The notes: generated by a model not told the origin, from the sequence alone. Counted from the stretch's first letter, positions 34,241 through 44,882 are shown. The stretch is 64,000 nt of DNA from Ignatzschineria sp. RMDPL8A (GCF_029815055.1 NZ_JAPPWA010000002.1:558001-622000); one strand, 5' to 3'. Numbers and translations are program-made.

Positions 34241-36031
34241 CTATTCGTCCACCTTGAGAACCGCTAAGAACGCCTCTTGTGGGATCTCAACGCTGCCCAC
34301 TTGCTTCATGCGTTTTTTACCCTCTTTCTGTTTCTCAAGCAGTTTGCGTTTACGGCTCACGTCCCCTCCGTAACATTTCGCGGTCACGTCTTTACGGAGC
34401 GCGCGAACGTTGGTACGGGCGATAATTTGCGAGCCGATTGCCGCTTGTACCGCAATTTCAAACTGCTGTCTTGGAATCAGTTCACGCATTTTTTCAACCA
34501 ATTTACGGCCTTGATACGCCGCATTATCACGGTGAGTAATCAGCGCAAGGGCATCGACTTTTTCGCCGTTAATTAAGACATCCACCTTCACAAGATTCGC
34601 CGCCTGATAACGGATAAATTCATAATCAAAGGAAGCGTATCCGCGCGAGACTGATTTAAGTCTATCGAAGAAGTCTAGCACCACTTCGCTCATGGGGAGC
34701 TCAAATTTAAGTTGAACTTGATTTCCGGCATAGACCATATCGAGTTGTACGCCGCGTTTTTCCATACAGAGTTTCATGATGTTTCCGATAAACTCTTGCG
34801 GGGTTAAGATGTTCGCGAGGATAATCGGCTCACGAATTTCATCAATATGGGTCTGCTCAGGCAGGCCATCCGGATTATCAACATAGACTACTTCACCGTC
34901 GGTACGGAGCACTTCATAAATCACCGTTGGTGCTGTGGTAATGAGATCAAGATCGTATTCACGCTCGAGACGCTCTTGGATGATCTCCATATGGAGCATT
35001 CCAAGGAAGCCGCAGCGGAAACCAAAGCCTAACGCTTGCGAGGTTTCAGGTTCAAAGTGGAGCGATGCGTCATTGAGGCGAAGGCGTTTTAGCGCTTCAC
35101 GCAGATCTTCATAATCTTCAGAATCCACAGGGAAGAGCCCTGAGAAAACACGTGGTTGTACAGTTTGGAATCCGGGAACGGCTTTATCGGCAGGATTTCG
35201 GTCAAGGGTTAACGTATCCCCAACCGGCGCGCCATCGATATCTTTAATTCCCGCGATCACAAAGCCTACTTGACCCGCGGAGAGTTGCGGAAGATTTTTA
35301 CGCACAGGGGTAAAAACACCAACGTGATCCACATCGTGGGTATCTTTCGTGCTCATAACGCGGATGCGGTCGCCGGCTTTGAGCGTCCCATCAAAAATTC
35401 GCACAAGCGAAATAACGCCAACATATTGGTCATACCATGAGTCGATAATAAGCGCTTTTAATGGTGCATCCGGATCGCCTTTCGGTGCCGGAATTTTTTT
35501 GATCATATCTTCAAGAACATCACGTACCCCAAGGCCTGATTTCGCTGAACAGCGTACCGCGTCAAGGGCTTCAATGGCGATAATATCTTCAATTTCTGTT
35601 GCAACGCGATCAGGATCAGCGGCGGGAAGGTCAATTTTATTGAGAACTGGAATCACCTCGAGCCCCAAATCAATGGCGGTATAGCAGTTCGCAACCGATT
35701 GCGCTTCCACCCCTTGAGCAGCATCAACAACAAGTAGTGCCCCTTCACAAGCGTAGAGCGAGCGCGATACTTCATAAGAGAAGTCGACGTGGCCGGGGGT
35801 ATCGATAAAGTTTAAGTGATAGGTTTCGCCATTATCTGCTTTGTAGTCAAGAGAGACACATTGCGCTTTAATGGTAATGCCGCGCTCTTTTTCAAGATCC
35901 ATTGAGTCTAAGACGCGATCCTCCATTTCCCGTGCAGAAAGCCCTTCACAGATCGTGATGAACTGATCGGCGAGGGAGGATTTTCCATGGTCGATGTGGG
36001 CAATAATTGAAAAATTTCGGATGTTCTTCAT
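34241..36031 (-). CDS. lepA: Translation elongation factor 4 (LepA/EF4)
   Basis: LepA is a ribosome-associated GTPase thought to help initiation or back-translocation. The 596-residue length matches E. coli (599). Visible elements are the G1 loop in [39 protein letters not shown], and the C-terminal EF4-specific domain ending [17 protein letters not shown]. First gene of lepA-lepB-rnc-era. AT-rich DNA with several TATAAT-like boxes lies upstream, but I could not settle on one promoter. Confidence 0.98.
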   Translation of the reverse strand: MKNIRNFSIIAHIDHGKSSLADQFITICEGLSAREMEDRVLDSMDLEKERGITIKAQCVSLDYKADNGETYHLNFIDTPGHVDFSYEVSRSLYACEGALLVVDAAQGVEAQSVANCYTAIDLGLEVIPVLNKIDLPAADPDRVATEIEDIIAIEALDAVRCSAKSGLGVRDVLEDMIKKIPAPKGDPDAPLKALIIDSWYDQYVGVISLVRIFDGTLKAGDRIRVMSTKDTHDVDHVGVFTPVRKNLPQLSAGQVGFVIAGIKDIDGAPVGDTLTLDRNPADKAVPGFQTVQPRVFSGLFPVDSEDYEDLREALKRLRLNDASLHFEPETSQALGFGFRCGFLGMLHMEIIQERLEREYDLDLITTAPTVIYEVLRTDGEVVYVDNPDGLPEQTHIDEIREPIILANILTPQEFIGNIMKLCMEKRGVQLDMVYAGNQVQLKFELPMSEVVLDFFDRLKSVSRGYASFDYEFIRYQAANLVKVDVLINGEKVDALALITHRDNAAYQGRKLVEKMRELIPRQQFEIAVQAAIGSQIIARTNVRALRKDVTAKCYGGDVSRKRKLLEKQKEGKKRMKQVGSVEIPQEAFLAVLKVDE

Positions 36032-36143
36032 GTAATTATTCTATAGAAATAAAAAAGTTAATAAATTAATAATCTCTCGATATTAACAACGTGCATAGGC
36101 GAGAATCGATCGGTAATTATAGCATTATATCGAAACAGATGAT

Positions 36144-36184
36144 AAAAAACCGCACGCTTGAAAACTCAAGGAGCGGTTTTTAAA
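36144..36184 (-). terminator. Terminator of the DUF805 gene
   Basis: AAAAACCGC pairs with GCGGTTTTT, with an internal CTTGA/TCAAG hairpin. On the minus strand it ends in a run of T. It lies directly after the DUF805 gene and upstream of lepA. Confidence 0.8.
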
Positions 36185-36202
36185 AGTGAGCGACGTTATT
36201 TC

Positions 36203-38134
36203 TTACTCAGTAATCGCTTTTAAGGCGTGATCGCGCTCCGCAGGATCGAGCTTTTTAATGAGTGAAATGCTCTGGAAAAGGTCAAGATCAAATTCTTTCG
36301 ATTTCAGATCGTAATCGCGAATGATCGACGGAGTTAAGAGCGATAAAAGCATTACTACTAAGATAAAACCACCGCCATAGACAAGGTCCTTATCGGAATC
36401 CCTCGGCGGGGTGCCTGATGGGTTTTCCACTGGCGTTCCTGGAAGAGCAAGGAGCGCTCCAAGCAGTAAAATATTGGTTAAATAACTTAAATAAAAGACG
36501 ATGCGATAATTTTTATAAAAGGTTTGGAAATTGGGGGCTTCCGCCATTTTTTGATTGAGAGAATTGAGGGTATACCGGGTTTGTTGTGCAAATTTTGGAT
36601 GCATCAACTGAATGCTGTATGCTGCTTTTTCGATATAGTTTAAGTTTTTCTGGCGCAGATCATCATAACGATGGGAAAATTCCGCCGCCCCAAAGACTAA
36701 TAGGGGAATTATCAGTAAAAATGCAAGTGATGGTGAGCGGTTAAGGTCGCGTAGGCGCTGGATTACAAAGGTAACAAAGGCGCTTGAGAGGAAAAAGAGG
36801 ACGAGCGCGGACACAATAATGGTTAATCCTGTAGGAAGACCAATGCTTTTCCCGGCACTATTGAGTACAACATTTAAGACGCGGTCGGTAAAAAAGACCA
36901 TCACCAGCACGCACATCATGCGGATAAAAAATGAGAGGCGTGAGGCACGTTTTGATGAGTTAAAAAACGCGTAAAATCCTGGAAAGCCAGAGCGGGTTTC
37001 ATCTTTATAGATAACGTTATCGGCTTTTCGGGTGCGCGTTTTCGGGCGCTGCGCCTCTTCGGAGGGGTAACTGACTAATTCTAAATCAGAGACACCTGAG
37101 AATGCGGCTGCCATCTTTGGTGAATGGAGTGATACCTTCTCTTTCGTAGGTTCTGATTCGTTACTTTCAGGCATCGCTAAGAGTTCTAGATCAGAAAGAT
37201 CAATGTTAGAAGTTTTCAAGACGGTGGCACCCACCTGTTTTTTGGAGGGGGTTTCTTTTTCTACCTCTTCAGGTGCTTTTTCCGCCTCTTTGGCTTCTTT
37301 TTCTTTGGCTACCGTGGCTTTTAGGGTCTCTAAATCCATAGAGAGGAAATCGTCATCGATGCCGGGTATTTGAGTGTCGCCGTTTTTTTTACGACTACTT
37401 TCACTGCCATTTTCTTTAAATGAAGCAAGCACTTCTTGAGCGCTTGGGACAGGCGTTGTGGCGTGAGCATTTCGATCAGCACTGTGATCAACGGCTGCGC
37501 GAGACACGGAAGGGCTTTTAGTTTCTACAGGAGGCTTTTGATGGGAGTGATCTTTTTCGATCGATGCATCAAGCAGTTTTTCAAGATCTTCAAGGGAAGG
37601 AATCTCCGCCTTTGGTGACGATTGGGTTGGCTTCATAGAAGCCTTAGAATGACTCGGGTCGCGGTCCATGCGTTGGGTCTCGTTATCTAATTGTGTTGAG
37701 GGTTTGTCGGTTGATTTCGTCGGAAGTGTAGTAGACACTTTGGAATCCGAGATGATTTTACCATCACTGCCTGTTTTTTTTGCAGAGTCTTTGATTTTTT
37801 GTAACGTATTGGCCGATTTAGTGGCATCAGTGATGGGAGTGGAATTTTTTGATTTTTCAACGACATTTAAGTTAGATGATTTTGATTCATAGTTGACTTC
37901 GTAATCAATATCAAGATCGACTAAGCAGTTTGCACCAGCGCGACGAATTGCATCACAATACTCGCTGGCATCAATTTTGCTTATGCCCGATATTAGCGTT
38001 TTTTTTTCGCCACGGATAAATTGATCGATCACCTCTTTTGTGCTCAAATCAAGCAGTGAGCTGAGGTCTTTGATGATTTCGTGTCGTGGCTTGTCTTCGG
38101 TTAGATCGCCTAAAAAAACAACCCTATATTTCAT
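36203..38134 (-). CDS. DUF805 membrane protein with N-terminal regulatory-like domain and long linker
   Basis: A 643-residue protein in three parts. Residues 1-75 (YRVVFLGDLTEDKPRHEI, later IRRAGANCLVDL) resemble a small alpha/beta domain found fused to DUF805 in other proteobacteria. Residues about 76-385 are low-complexity, rich in Ser, Lys, Glu and Pro, with repeated short patterns such as SLEDLEKLLD, DLETLKATVAKE and DLSDLELLAMP. Residues about 390-643 form the DUF805 membrane domain: four or so hydrophobic helices, VIQRLRDLNRS and the telltale LPGTPVENPSGTPP, with an inserted soluble loop of about 70 residues before the last helices. Function is unknown; DUF805 proteins are inner-membrane proteins of unclear role. 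Single gene, divergent from the M16 peptidase. Confidence 0.8.
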   Translation of the reverse strand: MKYRVVFLGDLTEDKPRHEIIKDLSSLLDLSTKEVIDQFIRGEKKTLISGISKIDASEYCDAIRRAGANCLVDLDIDYEVNYESKSSNLNVVEKSKNSTPITDATKSANTLQKIKDSAKKTGSDGKIISDSKVSTTLPTKSTDKPSTQLDNETQRMDRDPSHSKASMKPTQSSPKAEIPSLEDLEKLLDASIEKDHSHQKPPVETKSPSVSRAAVDHSADRNAHATTPVPSAQEVLASFKENGSESSRKKNGDTQIPGIDDDFLSMDLETLKATVAKEKEAKEAEKAPEEVEKETPSKKQVGATVLKTSNIDLSDLELLAMPESNESEPTKEKVSLHSPKMAAAFSGVSDLELVSYPSEEAQRPKTRTRKADNVIYKDETRSGFPGFYAFFNSSKRASRLSFFIRMMCVLVMVFFTDRVLNVVLNSAGKSIGLPTGLTIIVSALVLFFLSSAFVTFVIQRLRDLNRSPSLAFLLIIPLLVFGAAEFSHRYDDLRQKNLNYIEKAAYSIQLMHPKFAQQTRYTLNSLNQKMAEAPNFQTFYKNYRIVFYLSYLTNILLLGALLALPGTPVENPSGTPPRDSDKDLVYGGGFILVVMLLSLLTPSIIRDYDLKSKEFDLDLFQSISLIKKLDPAERDHALKAITE

Positions 38135-38341
38135 CGCGCGGAATGCCTTTAAAATTAACTGACATGTAAAGAATGGTTCACAATAAGCTTAAAATTTGTA
38201 CGTCGGGTGTGGTACGATAATCTATCGATTATTATTATGCCTCGGTACAAAATCGCTGTGGTAAGTATAGCATTTTAACGGCGATAAAACATAACTGTGG
38301 CATTGTTGAATCCAATTAGATAACCAAATACGAAGGTAGAG

Positions 38342-41230
38342 ATGACTCAATCATTTTCACTTATTAAAGAAAACTATATTCCGTCACTTAATATTACACT
38401 TCAAGAGTTTGTGCATGAAAAAACGAAAGCAAAGCACATCCATCTTGCCTGTGACGATACCAATAATGTCTTTTTAGTGGGATTCTTAACGGTGCCTGAA
38501 GATTCGACGGGCGTCGCTCATATTTTGGAGCATACAGCGCTTTGTGGGTCTGAAAAATACCCCGTGCGCGATCCTTTCTTTATGATGATAAGACGCTCTC
38601 TTAACACCTTTATGAACGCTTTCACTGCATCGGATTGGACGGCGTATCCCTTTGCAAGTCAAAACAAAAAAGACTTCTACAATTTGCTCAATATCTATCT
38701 AGATGCGGCCTTTTTCCCTAAATTAGATTATCTTGATTTTCGTCAAGAAGGGCATCGTTTAGAATTTGAAGAGATGACCAATCCTGAAAGTCCACTGACC
38801 TATAAAGGCGTGGTCTTTAATGAGATGAAAGGGGCGATGAGCTCGATTGGATCAGTGCTTTACCACGAAATTACCAAGCATCTCTTCCCAACGATTACCT
38901 ATCACAACAATTCAGGCGGTGAGCCGAGCGATATTCCGAACCTCACCCATGAGGCGTTAGTGGCGTTCCACAAGAAACATTACCATCCATCCAATAGTGT
39001 TTTCATCACTTACGGAAATATGGATCCGGCCGACCACCAAGCGGTGTTTGAGGAGCGAGCCTTAAATCGTTTTGATCATCAAGACTTTGATTTTAGTGTG
39101 CCAGATGAGAAGCGTTTCACAGCGCCGATTCGTTATGAAGGGGTCTATCCGCTTCCAAAAGAAGAGCCTTTAGAGAATCAATCGCACGTGATTAATGCGT
39201 GGTTATTAAACCCGATTACTGATGCAAAAGAGCTAATGCGCGCGCGTATTTTAGAGGGGGTTTTACTCGATAACTCAAGCTCGCCACTGCAGAAAGTCCT
39301 TGAGACGACTGACTTAGGCGCAGCTCCCTCAATGTTTTGTGGGCTTGAAGATGGAACCCGTGAAGCCTTTTTTGCCTGCGGTTTAGAAGGCGCTTCGAGC
39401 GATAAGGTTGACGCAATTGATGCGCTCATCACAAAAACTCTTGAAGATGTGAAAGCAAATGGCGTGCCACAAGAAGATATTGAAGCGGTACTTCATCAGC
39501 TTGAATTGAGTTCGCGTGAAATTACGGGTGACCGATATCCCTATGGACTTCGCCTCATTGTCGATTGCTTAACGCCGGTATTGCATGGCGGGGAAGCCCT
39601 CGATGTGTTGTCGTTTGATGATACGTTAAAACAGATGCGCGAAGAGATCCAAGATCCGCAATTTATTCCAAATTTAATCGATCGTCTGCTGTTAAGTAAT
39701 CCGCATAAACTGACCTTAACGTTAAACCCAAGTCATACCTTAGCCGATGAGCTCGTTGAGAAGGAAAATGCCCGTCTGCGTGAGCTTGAAACCAGTTTAA
39801 CCACCGATGAAAAACAAAAAATTATTGACGATGCAGTAGCCCTTCAAGAGCGTCAAGCGCGCGTTGATGATGCCTCGATTTTACCGATGGTAGAACGTGA
39901 AGATATTCCGAAAACGCTCGAATTCCCAGAGGTCTCTTATGAGGGCAATAAGGTCTATGCAAAACCGACCACAAACGGAATGACCTATCAAAGTTTAGTG
40001 GTGGAGCTTCCAGCGCTAACCGAAGAGGAGATGACGTTACTCCCTTATCTTGATGCGCTCATTACCGAAGTCGGTTGCGGTGAGAATGATTACTTAACCC
40101 AACAAGCGAAAGCGGCGCGTGTCACCGGTGGAATCGGGGCGCGGACCATGTATCAACCTCGCAAAAATTCCGATAGTGTGAAAGGCCTTTGGGTGATCTC
40201 AGGAAAAGCGCTTCTCGATAATCACAAAGCACTTGCCGAGATTCTAAAAGAGACCTTTTTCACCGCGCGTTTTGATGAAACGAAACGCATCCAAGAGATT
40301 CTCGCGCAGATTAAACTCTCTCGCGAACAAGCGATTGTTGGAAATGGCCATGCCTATGCGATGGCGGTTGCAAGCCAAAATATTGCGCCGATCAATCAAT
40401 TAAGCCAGCGCTTATCGGGTATGCAATCGATTAAAGATTTCCGCGCTTTAGAAGCGAGCGTGAAAGATGAGGCGGCGTGCCTTGCCTTTGGTGAGAAGTT
40501 GGCAGCGCTTTTAGTTAAGTTGCAACAATCTCCCTTTGAAGTGGTGACGCTCAATGATTCCGATAATGTTAAATCGATCGCGGATCAATTTGGTGAAACG
40601 CTTGCGCATGAGATTGTCGCTGAGTTTACCCCTTTCGAGATCCCGTTTGAATTTAGCGGTGAGAAAGTGAAACTCGGTTGGGCGATCAATGCGCCGGTGC
40701 ATTACTGCGCGAAAAGCTATAAAACCGTTACCCAAGACCATAAAGATGCGCCGGTATTTAATGTGCTCGCGGCCTTTTTACGCAATGGATATCTCCATCG
40801 TGCGATTCGTGAGCAGGGCGGTGCGTATGGGGGCGGTGCGAGTTATAACTCAAATTCAGGTGCGTTTAATTTCTTCAGCTATCGCGATCCTCGTTTAGAA
40901 GAGACCTTAAAGGATTTTGATGCATCGATCGATTGGCTTTTAGAGACAGAGCATGAGGCGCTTGCGCTCGAAGAGGCGATTCTAGGAGTGATCAGTGCGA
41001 TCGATAAGCCTAAAACACCGGCATCTGAATATGGCGATGTCTATTTCATGAAGCATTTTGATCGTACGCCGGATGAAGTACTTAGCTATCGTGCCAATGT
41101 GCTCAATGTCACCATTGATGATTTAAAACGCGTTGCGCGCGAATACTTTAGTGATCGTGATACCCATACGGCGGTACTCGGCCCGATCGCAAGCCTTGAA
41201 AAGACCGGATTAGAGATTAAACAGCTCTAG
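38342..41230 (+). CDS. M16C family zinc metallopeptidase (PreP/Cym1 type)
   Basis: A 962-residue inverzincin. The zinc motif HILEH is at residues 60-64 followed by TALCGSEKYPVRDPFF, which is distinctive of the M16C presequence-protease branch; the distal glutamate lies in VFNEMKGAM. The C-terminal half, with the inactive domains, closes the chamber; GAYGGGASYNSNSGAFNFFSYRDPRL is the conserved substrate-binding strand near the end. These enzymes degrade short unstructured peptides inside a closed cavity. No signal peptide is visible, so it should be cytoplasmic. AAGGTAGAG precedes the ATG, and a perfect 15-base-pair terminator follows. Confidence 0.9.
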   Translation: MTQSFSLIKENYIPSLNITLQEFVHEKTKAKHIHLACDDTNNVFLVGFLTVPEDSTGVAHILEHTALCGSEKYPVRDPFFMMIRRSLNTFMNAFTASDWTAYPFASQNKKDFYNLLNIYLDAAFFPKLDYLDFRQEGHRLEFEEMTNPESPLTYKGVVFNEMKGAMSSIGSVLYHEITKHLFPTITYHNNSGGEPSDIPNLTHEALVAFHKKHYHPSNSVFITYGNMDPADHQAVFEERALNRFDHQDFDFSVPDEKRFTAPIRYEGVYPLPKEEPLENQSHVINAWLLNPITDAKELMRARILEGVLLDNSSSPLQKVLETTDLGAAPSMFCGLEDGTREAFFACGLEGASSDKVDAIDALITKTLEDVKANGVPQEDIEAVLHQLELSSREITGDRYPYGLRLIVDCLTPVLHGGEALDVLSFDDTLKQMREEIQDPQFIPNLIDRLLLSNPHKLTLTLNPSHTLADELVEKENARLRELETSLTTDEKQKIIDDAVALQERQARVDDASILPMVEREDIPKTLEFPEVSYEGNKVYAKPTTNGMTYQSLVVELPALTEEEMTLLPYLDALITEVGCGENDYLTQQAKAARVTGGIGARTMYQPRKNSDSVKGLWVISGKALLDNHKALAEILKETFFTARFDETKRIQEILAQIKLSREQAIVGNGHAYAMAVASQNIAPINQLSQRLSGMQSIKDFRALEASVKDEAACLAFGEKLAALLVKLQQSPFEVVTLNDSDNVKSIADQFGETLAHEIVAEFTPFEIPFEFSGEKVKLGWAINAPVHYCAKSYKTVTQDHKDAPVFNVLAAFLRNGYLHRAIREQGGAYGGGASYNSNSGAFNFFSYRDPRLEETLKDFDASIDWLLETEHEALALEEAILGVISAIDKPKTPASEYGDVYFMKHFDRTPDEVLSYRANVLNVTIDDLKRVAREYFSDRDTHTAVLGPIASLEKTGLEIKQL

Positions 41231-41260
41231 TCCTAGCTTAGAAATAAGCCTTAATAATAA

Positions 41261-41308
41261 AAATCCCTCGTTAGAGTCATTATGAATTATCTAACGAGGG
41301 ATTTTTTT
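41261..41308. terminator. Strong bidirectional terminator after the M16C gene
   Basis: A perfect 15-base-pair stem AAATCCCTCGTTAGA / TCTAACGAGGGATTT with a 14-base loop, followed by T-rich DNA, between convergent genes. Confidence 0.9.
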
Positions 41309-41342
41309 ATGGCGTGATTTTTATGGGCTGACGTTTATGAGG

Positions 41343-42176
41343 TTAATCGTTTTGCTCTTTTTCGCAGGGACGTTTAGGTTCCTGTGTTTGGTCCGATTGG
41401 TCATTTGAATAGTCACCATCGGCGTCATCATGAATGTGTAGACCATCTTCATCGAAGGTGCATTCTTGAATTGTCGGCCACTCAAGATTGAGTTCGATGC
41501 CCTGGCGTTTCAGTTCCCCTTTCATTTGGCAAAGCGCAACATCGAGCTTTTCAATATGATTGAGGAGAAAATTGATGGCGTTCGCTTCGGGGTCTTCAAT
41601 GTCGTGGCTCATACCGTAGGCATTAAAGAGTTTTGCAGCGATCTCTTTTTTAAGATTGGGTTTATCCGGTTTTGAGATGCGCGCAGGAATGCCGACGGCA
41701 GTTGAGTTTTCCGGAACCGGTTTAACCACAACTGAGTTTGCACCGATGCTTGCGCCATCTGCGATTTTGATGGGGCCAAGCACTTTTGCGCCTGCGCCGA
41801 CGACTACATGATTGCCAAGGGTGGGGTGGCGTTTGCCTTTCTCTAAGCTAGTACCGCCCAAAGTGACGCCATGGTAAAGCGTACAATCATCGCCCACTTC
41901 CGCCGTTTCACCAATCACAACGCCCATGCCGTGATCGATAAAAAAGCGGCGACCAATCTGCGCACCGGGGTGAATTTCAATGCCGGTCAGAAAGCGGTTC
42001 ACTGTCGAGAGCCAGCGTGCAATGGTTTTAATCTTCTTTTTCCAAAGCCAATGGTTAATGCGATGAATCCAGATCGCCCATAATCCGGGGTAGGCCATAA
42101 TAATCTCAAATGAGGTGCGTGCCGCAGGATCGAGCCGTTTAATGTTGGCAATATCTTCGCGAATCGTTTTAATCAT
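41343..42176 (-). CDS. cysE: Serine O-acetyltransferase
   Basis: CysE makes O-acetylserine from serine and acetyl-CoA, the first step of cysteine synthesis. The 277-residue protein is of the short N-terminal (EpsC-like) type: a helical region (1-60) and a left-handed beta helix with [25 protein letters not shown] and [15 protein letters not shown]. Past the domain there is a C-terminal extension of about 100 residues, ending in an acidic Asp/Gln-rich tail, instead of the short inhibitory tail ending in Ile. That may alter feedback inhibition by cysteine or binding to CysK. It overlaps trmJ by four bases. Confidence 0.94.
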   Translation of the reverse strand: MIKTIREDIANIKRLDPAARTSFEIIMAYPGLWAIWIHRINHWLWKKKIKTIARWLSTVNRFLTGIEIHPGAQIGRRFFIDHGMGVVIGETAEVGDDCTLYHGVTLGGTSLEKGKRHPTLGNHVVVGAGAKVLGPIKIADGASIGANSVVVKPVPENSTAVGIPARISKPDKPNLKKEIAAKLFNAYGMSHDIEDPEANAINFLLNHIEKLDVALCQMKGELKRQGIELNLEWPTIQECTFDEDGLHIHDDADGDYSNDQSDQTQEPKRPCEKEQND

Positions 42177-42928
42177 GATGAGAGTTTCCTTTGTGTTTCC
42201 GTTAAAATCCCGCGCAGAATGTTGATCTCTTCCACGGTCAAATGCGTGCGATTATAAAGAAGGCGCAGTTTACGCATCAAGTGAGTGGAATGCTCAGGAT
42301 CTAAGAACTCGATTTTAACCAAAGTCTCTTCAAGATGCTCGTAAAATCCCTCCAAAGTTTCAGTGGTGGCAAGTTCTTGCTTTTTATCGGGTTTTACCGG
42401 GCGAGGCGCGGCTTCCGTTATCGACAGTTTTTGGCGGAATTCATAACATATCAACTGAATGGCGGCGGCTACGTTGAGGGAATTGTAATTATTTTCGGTA
42501 GGGATAAAGATAAGATCGTGGCAATGATCGAGCTCTTCGTTGGTAAGCCCTGTGCGCTCCGTCCCAAAGACGATCGCAATTTTGCTCTCAGGGTTTTGCG
42601 CTAAACGCTCTTTTGCACGTATCGCGCCTTCATCAAGAGGAATCGGGGGGGCGCTAATATGGCGGGCTCTTGCGGAGGTGCCAAAGACATAATCGCAATC
42701 GGCGATCGCCTCTTCAATGGTGTCAACGACAACGGCATTGTCTAAAACATCAAGAGCGCCACTTGCAAGGGCGGTAGCCTCTGGACTGGGGAATTTTTTG
42801 GGATTCACGAGGGTTAAATTGTAGATACCCATCACACGCATCGCGCGCGCTGCTGATCCGATATTGCCTGAGTGGGAGGTGTTCATCATGACGATTCGAA
42901 CCGCATCTAAAGGGGAGGGATTTTTCAT
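42173..42928 (-). CDS. trmJ: tRNA (cytidine/uridine-2'-O-)-methyltransferase TrmJ
   Basis: TrmJ is a SPOUT methyltransferase acting at tRNA position 32. The 251-residue protein has motif 1 [15 protein letters not shown], motif 2 [14 protein letters not shown] and motif 3 [22 protein letters not shown], all diagnostic. The C-terminal helical domain (about 170-251) ends [13 protein letters not shown]. The trmJ-cysE pairing, with a four-base overlap, occurs in other gammaproteobacteria upstream of isc genes; no iscR follows here. Confidence 0.94.
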   Translation of the reverse strand: MKNPSPLDAVRIVMMNTSHSGNIGSAARAMRVMGIYNLTLVNPKKFPSPEATALASGALDVLDNAVVVDTIEEAIADCDYVFGTSARARHISAPPIPLDEGAIRAKERLAQNPESKIAIVFGTERTGLTNEELDHCHDLIFIPTENNYNSLNVAAAIQLICYEFRQKLSITEAAPRPVKPDKKQELATTETLEGFYEHLEETLVKIEFLDPEHSTHLMRKLRLLYNRTHLTVEEINILRGILTETQRKLSS

Positions 42929-43007
42929 AAAAGACCTACGTGTTGTGTTAAAATCAATACTTGAATAAATCCCTGATTATATCAATTTTGCTAGATGGAA
43001 CGATACT

Positions 43008-43292
43008 ATGCCTAAAAATTTTCTACACGAGTTCGCAAAAAGCGTAACCGACAATCTCCCTGACGGCGTTAAAAATGCTCGTGCTGAGATCGATTACCGC
43101 GTCAAAGAGGGCATTGAAAAAGCACTCGCTAATTTTAAATGGGTCAAACTTGAAGATTTCGAACTGCAGCAAAAAATCTTGATGAAAACCCGCGAAAAAC
43201 TTGAAGCGCTTGAAAAGCGTGTTGCGGTACTTGAAGCCCGCCTTCCTGAGACTGTAAGTGACGAGAAAAGCGAGAACGAAACGGAAGAATAA
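43008..43292 (+). CDS. ubiK: Ubiquinone biosynthesis accessory factor UbiK
   Basis: UbiK (formerly YqiC, BMFP domain) binds UbiJ and lipids and assists aerobic ubiquinone synthesis. The 94-residue protein matches: an amphipathic N-terminal helix (NFLHEFAKSVTDNLPDG), then a C-terminal coiled coil (about 50-80) with MKTREKLEALEKRVAVLEARL, then an acidic tail ending NETEE. It is divergent from trmJ and lies 113 bases before pyrH on the same strand. UbiJ is not in the window. Confidence 0.9.
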   Translation: MPKNFLHEFAKSVTDNLPDGVKNARAEIDYRVKEGIEKALANFKWVKLEDFELQQKILMKTREKLEALEKRVAVLEARLPETVSDEKSENETEE

Positions 43293-43405
43293 CTGCATCG
43301 ACTTCGCACAAAGCGTGTTGCTCGCTATTAAAACGGCGGGAAATATATTAAAATTGTAGCAATTTACTTTTGTTACTATCCATATTGAGCTTTTAAGGGG
43401 AAACG

Positions 43406-44137
43406 ATGAGCAATAATCCACAATATAAACGCATATTATTAAAGCTAAGCGGTGAGGCTTTAATGGGCGACGGCGACTACGGAATCGATCCGGCAACGAT
43501 TGGCCGTATCGCAGATGAGATCAAAGCACTCAACCGCATTGGGGTTGAGGTAGGCGTTGTGATCGGTGGTGGAAATATTTTCCGTGGAGCAGGGCTTGCA
43601 TCGAAAGGTATGGACCGGGTAACGGGCGACCATATGGGTATGCTCGCAACGGTGATGAACTCACTGGCCCTTCAAGATGCGCTCGAACAGCGTGATGTCT
43701 ATGTGCGCGTGATGAGTGCGATTCGTATCAATGAAGTGTGTGAAGATTATCTTCGTCGCCGTGCGATTCGTCACCTTGAGAAAAAACGTGTGACCATTTT
43801 CGCAGCCGGAACCGGTAATCCATTCTTCACCACGGACTCAGCGGCGGCCCTTCGCGCCATTGAAATTAATGCCGATGTGATGTTAAAAGCGACAAAAGTG
43901 GATGGTGTTTATACGGCCGATCCGTTTAAAGATCCCACCGCAACCCGTTACGATCATGTGAGTTATACGCGCGCATTAACGGAAAATTTAGGCGTGATGG
44001 ATGCAACTGCGCTTGTGATGTGCCGTGAGAACGATCTTCCGATTAAAGTATTTAATATCTTTAATGAAGGGGATCTGCTTCGCGTGGTTAATGGTGAGCC
44101 CGTTGGGACACTTGTATCGGAATCAGCTGACGCATAA
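43406..44137 (+). CDS. pyrH: UMP kinase
   Basis: PyrH phosphorylates UMP to UDP, allosterically controlled by GTP and UTP. The 243-residue amino-acid-kinase-fold protein has [11 protein letters not shown] at the start, [14 protein letters not shown], and [26 protein letters not shown] precedes the ATG. In most gammaproteobacteria rpsB-tsf lies directly upstream; here ubiK does. frr follows after a 180-base gap with a stem-loop. Confidence 0.98.
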   Translation: MSNNPQYKRILLKLSGEALMGDGDYGIDPATIGRIADEIKALNRIGVEVGVVIGGGNIFRGAGLASKGMDRVTGDHMGMLATVMNSLALQDALEQRDVYVRVMSAIRINEVCEDYLRRRAIRHLEKKRVTIFAAGTGNPFFTTDSAAALRAIEINADVMLKATKVDGVYTADPFKDPTATRYDHVSYTRALTENLGVMDATALVMCRENDLPIKVFNIFNEGDLLRVVNGEPVGTLVSESADA

Positions 44138-44178
44138 TTTGCATTGTTCTCGGTATAAAAAACAGATATAACGACTTG

Positions 44179-44237
44179 AAAAGGATATCGAATCGCTCCG
44201 GCTTTTAGCTAAAAAGAGATGCATCCGGTATCCTTTT
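44179..44237 (+). terminator. Stem-loop between pyrH and frr (possible terminator/attenuator)
   Basis: AAAAGGATATCG (44179-44190) pairs with CGGTATCCTTTT (44226-44237), twelve base pairs including a G-T, enclosing a smaller CTTTT/AAAAG hairpin. The T tract is short (TTTT then ATC), so termination may be partial. Confidence 0.5.
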
Positions 44238-44248
44238 ATCAGTCAAAT

Positions 44249-44277
44249 AGACAATTTTTAAGACTTTTTTAGATAAT
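44249..44277 (+). promoter_or_regulatory. Candidate promoter for frr
   Basis: TAGACA (44249-44254) and GATAAT (44272-44277) with a 17-base spacer, just after the stem-loop and about 40 bases before the frr ATG. Confidence 0.5.
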
Positions 44278-44317
44278 TTTAAGATTATTTATCACTTACT
44301 TTGGAGTTTAATTAAGC

Positions 44318-44875
44318 ATGGTTAACGATATTATTAAAGATGCTAAAGATCGCATGGGTAAATCAGTTGAGAGCCTTCAACTTGCACTTGGAAAAATCCG
44401 TACAGGACGTGCGCATACAAGCCTTTTAGATCACATTGAAGTCGAATATTACGGCTCAATGACTCCTCTTTCACAAGTTGCCAACGTCACCATTCAAGAC
44501 TCGCGCACTTTAGGGGTATCACCTTGGGAAAAAACCATGGTTGGGCCAATTGAAAAAGCGATCATGGAGAGTGATTTAGGTTTAAATCCTGCGACAACCG
44601 GTACCTTAATTCGTATTCCTCTTCCGCCATTAACTGAAGAGCGTCGCCGTGATTTAGTGCGCGTGGTTGGTAGTGAAGTTGAAAATGCGAAAATTGCGGT
44701 ACGTAATGTACGCCGTGATGCGATTAACACCTGTAAAGATCTTGAAAAAGAGGGTGATATCTCAGAAGACGTATTACGCCGCTCTGAAGATGAAATTCAA
44801 AAAATCACCGACAAAACCATTGCAGAGATCGATCAAGTTGCTGCAAATAAAGAAGAAGAGTTGATGGAAATCTAA
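44318..44875 (+). CDS. frr: Ribosome recycling factor
   Basis: RRF splits post-termination ribosomes together with EF-G. The 185-residue length equals E. coli. Signature parts are [23 protein letters not shown] near the N-terminus and [16 protein letters not shown] with VRNVRRDAI in the helical domain. TTGGAG precedes the ATG. uppS begins seven bases after its stop. Confidence 0.98.
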   Translation: MVNDIIKDAKDRMGKSVESLQLALGKIRTGRAHTSLLDHIEVEYYGSMTPLSQVANVTIQDSRTLGVSPWEKTMVGPIEKAIMESDLGLNPATTGTLIRIPLPPLTEERRRDLVRVVGSEVENAKIAVRNVRRDAINTCKDLEKEGDISEDVLRRSEDEIQKITDKTIAEIDQVAANKEEELMEI

Positions 44876-44882
44876 CGAACGG

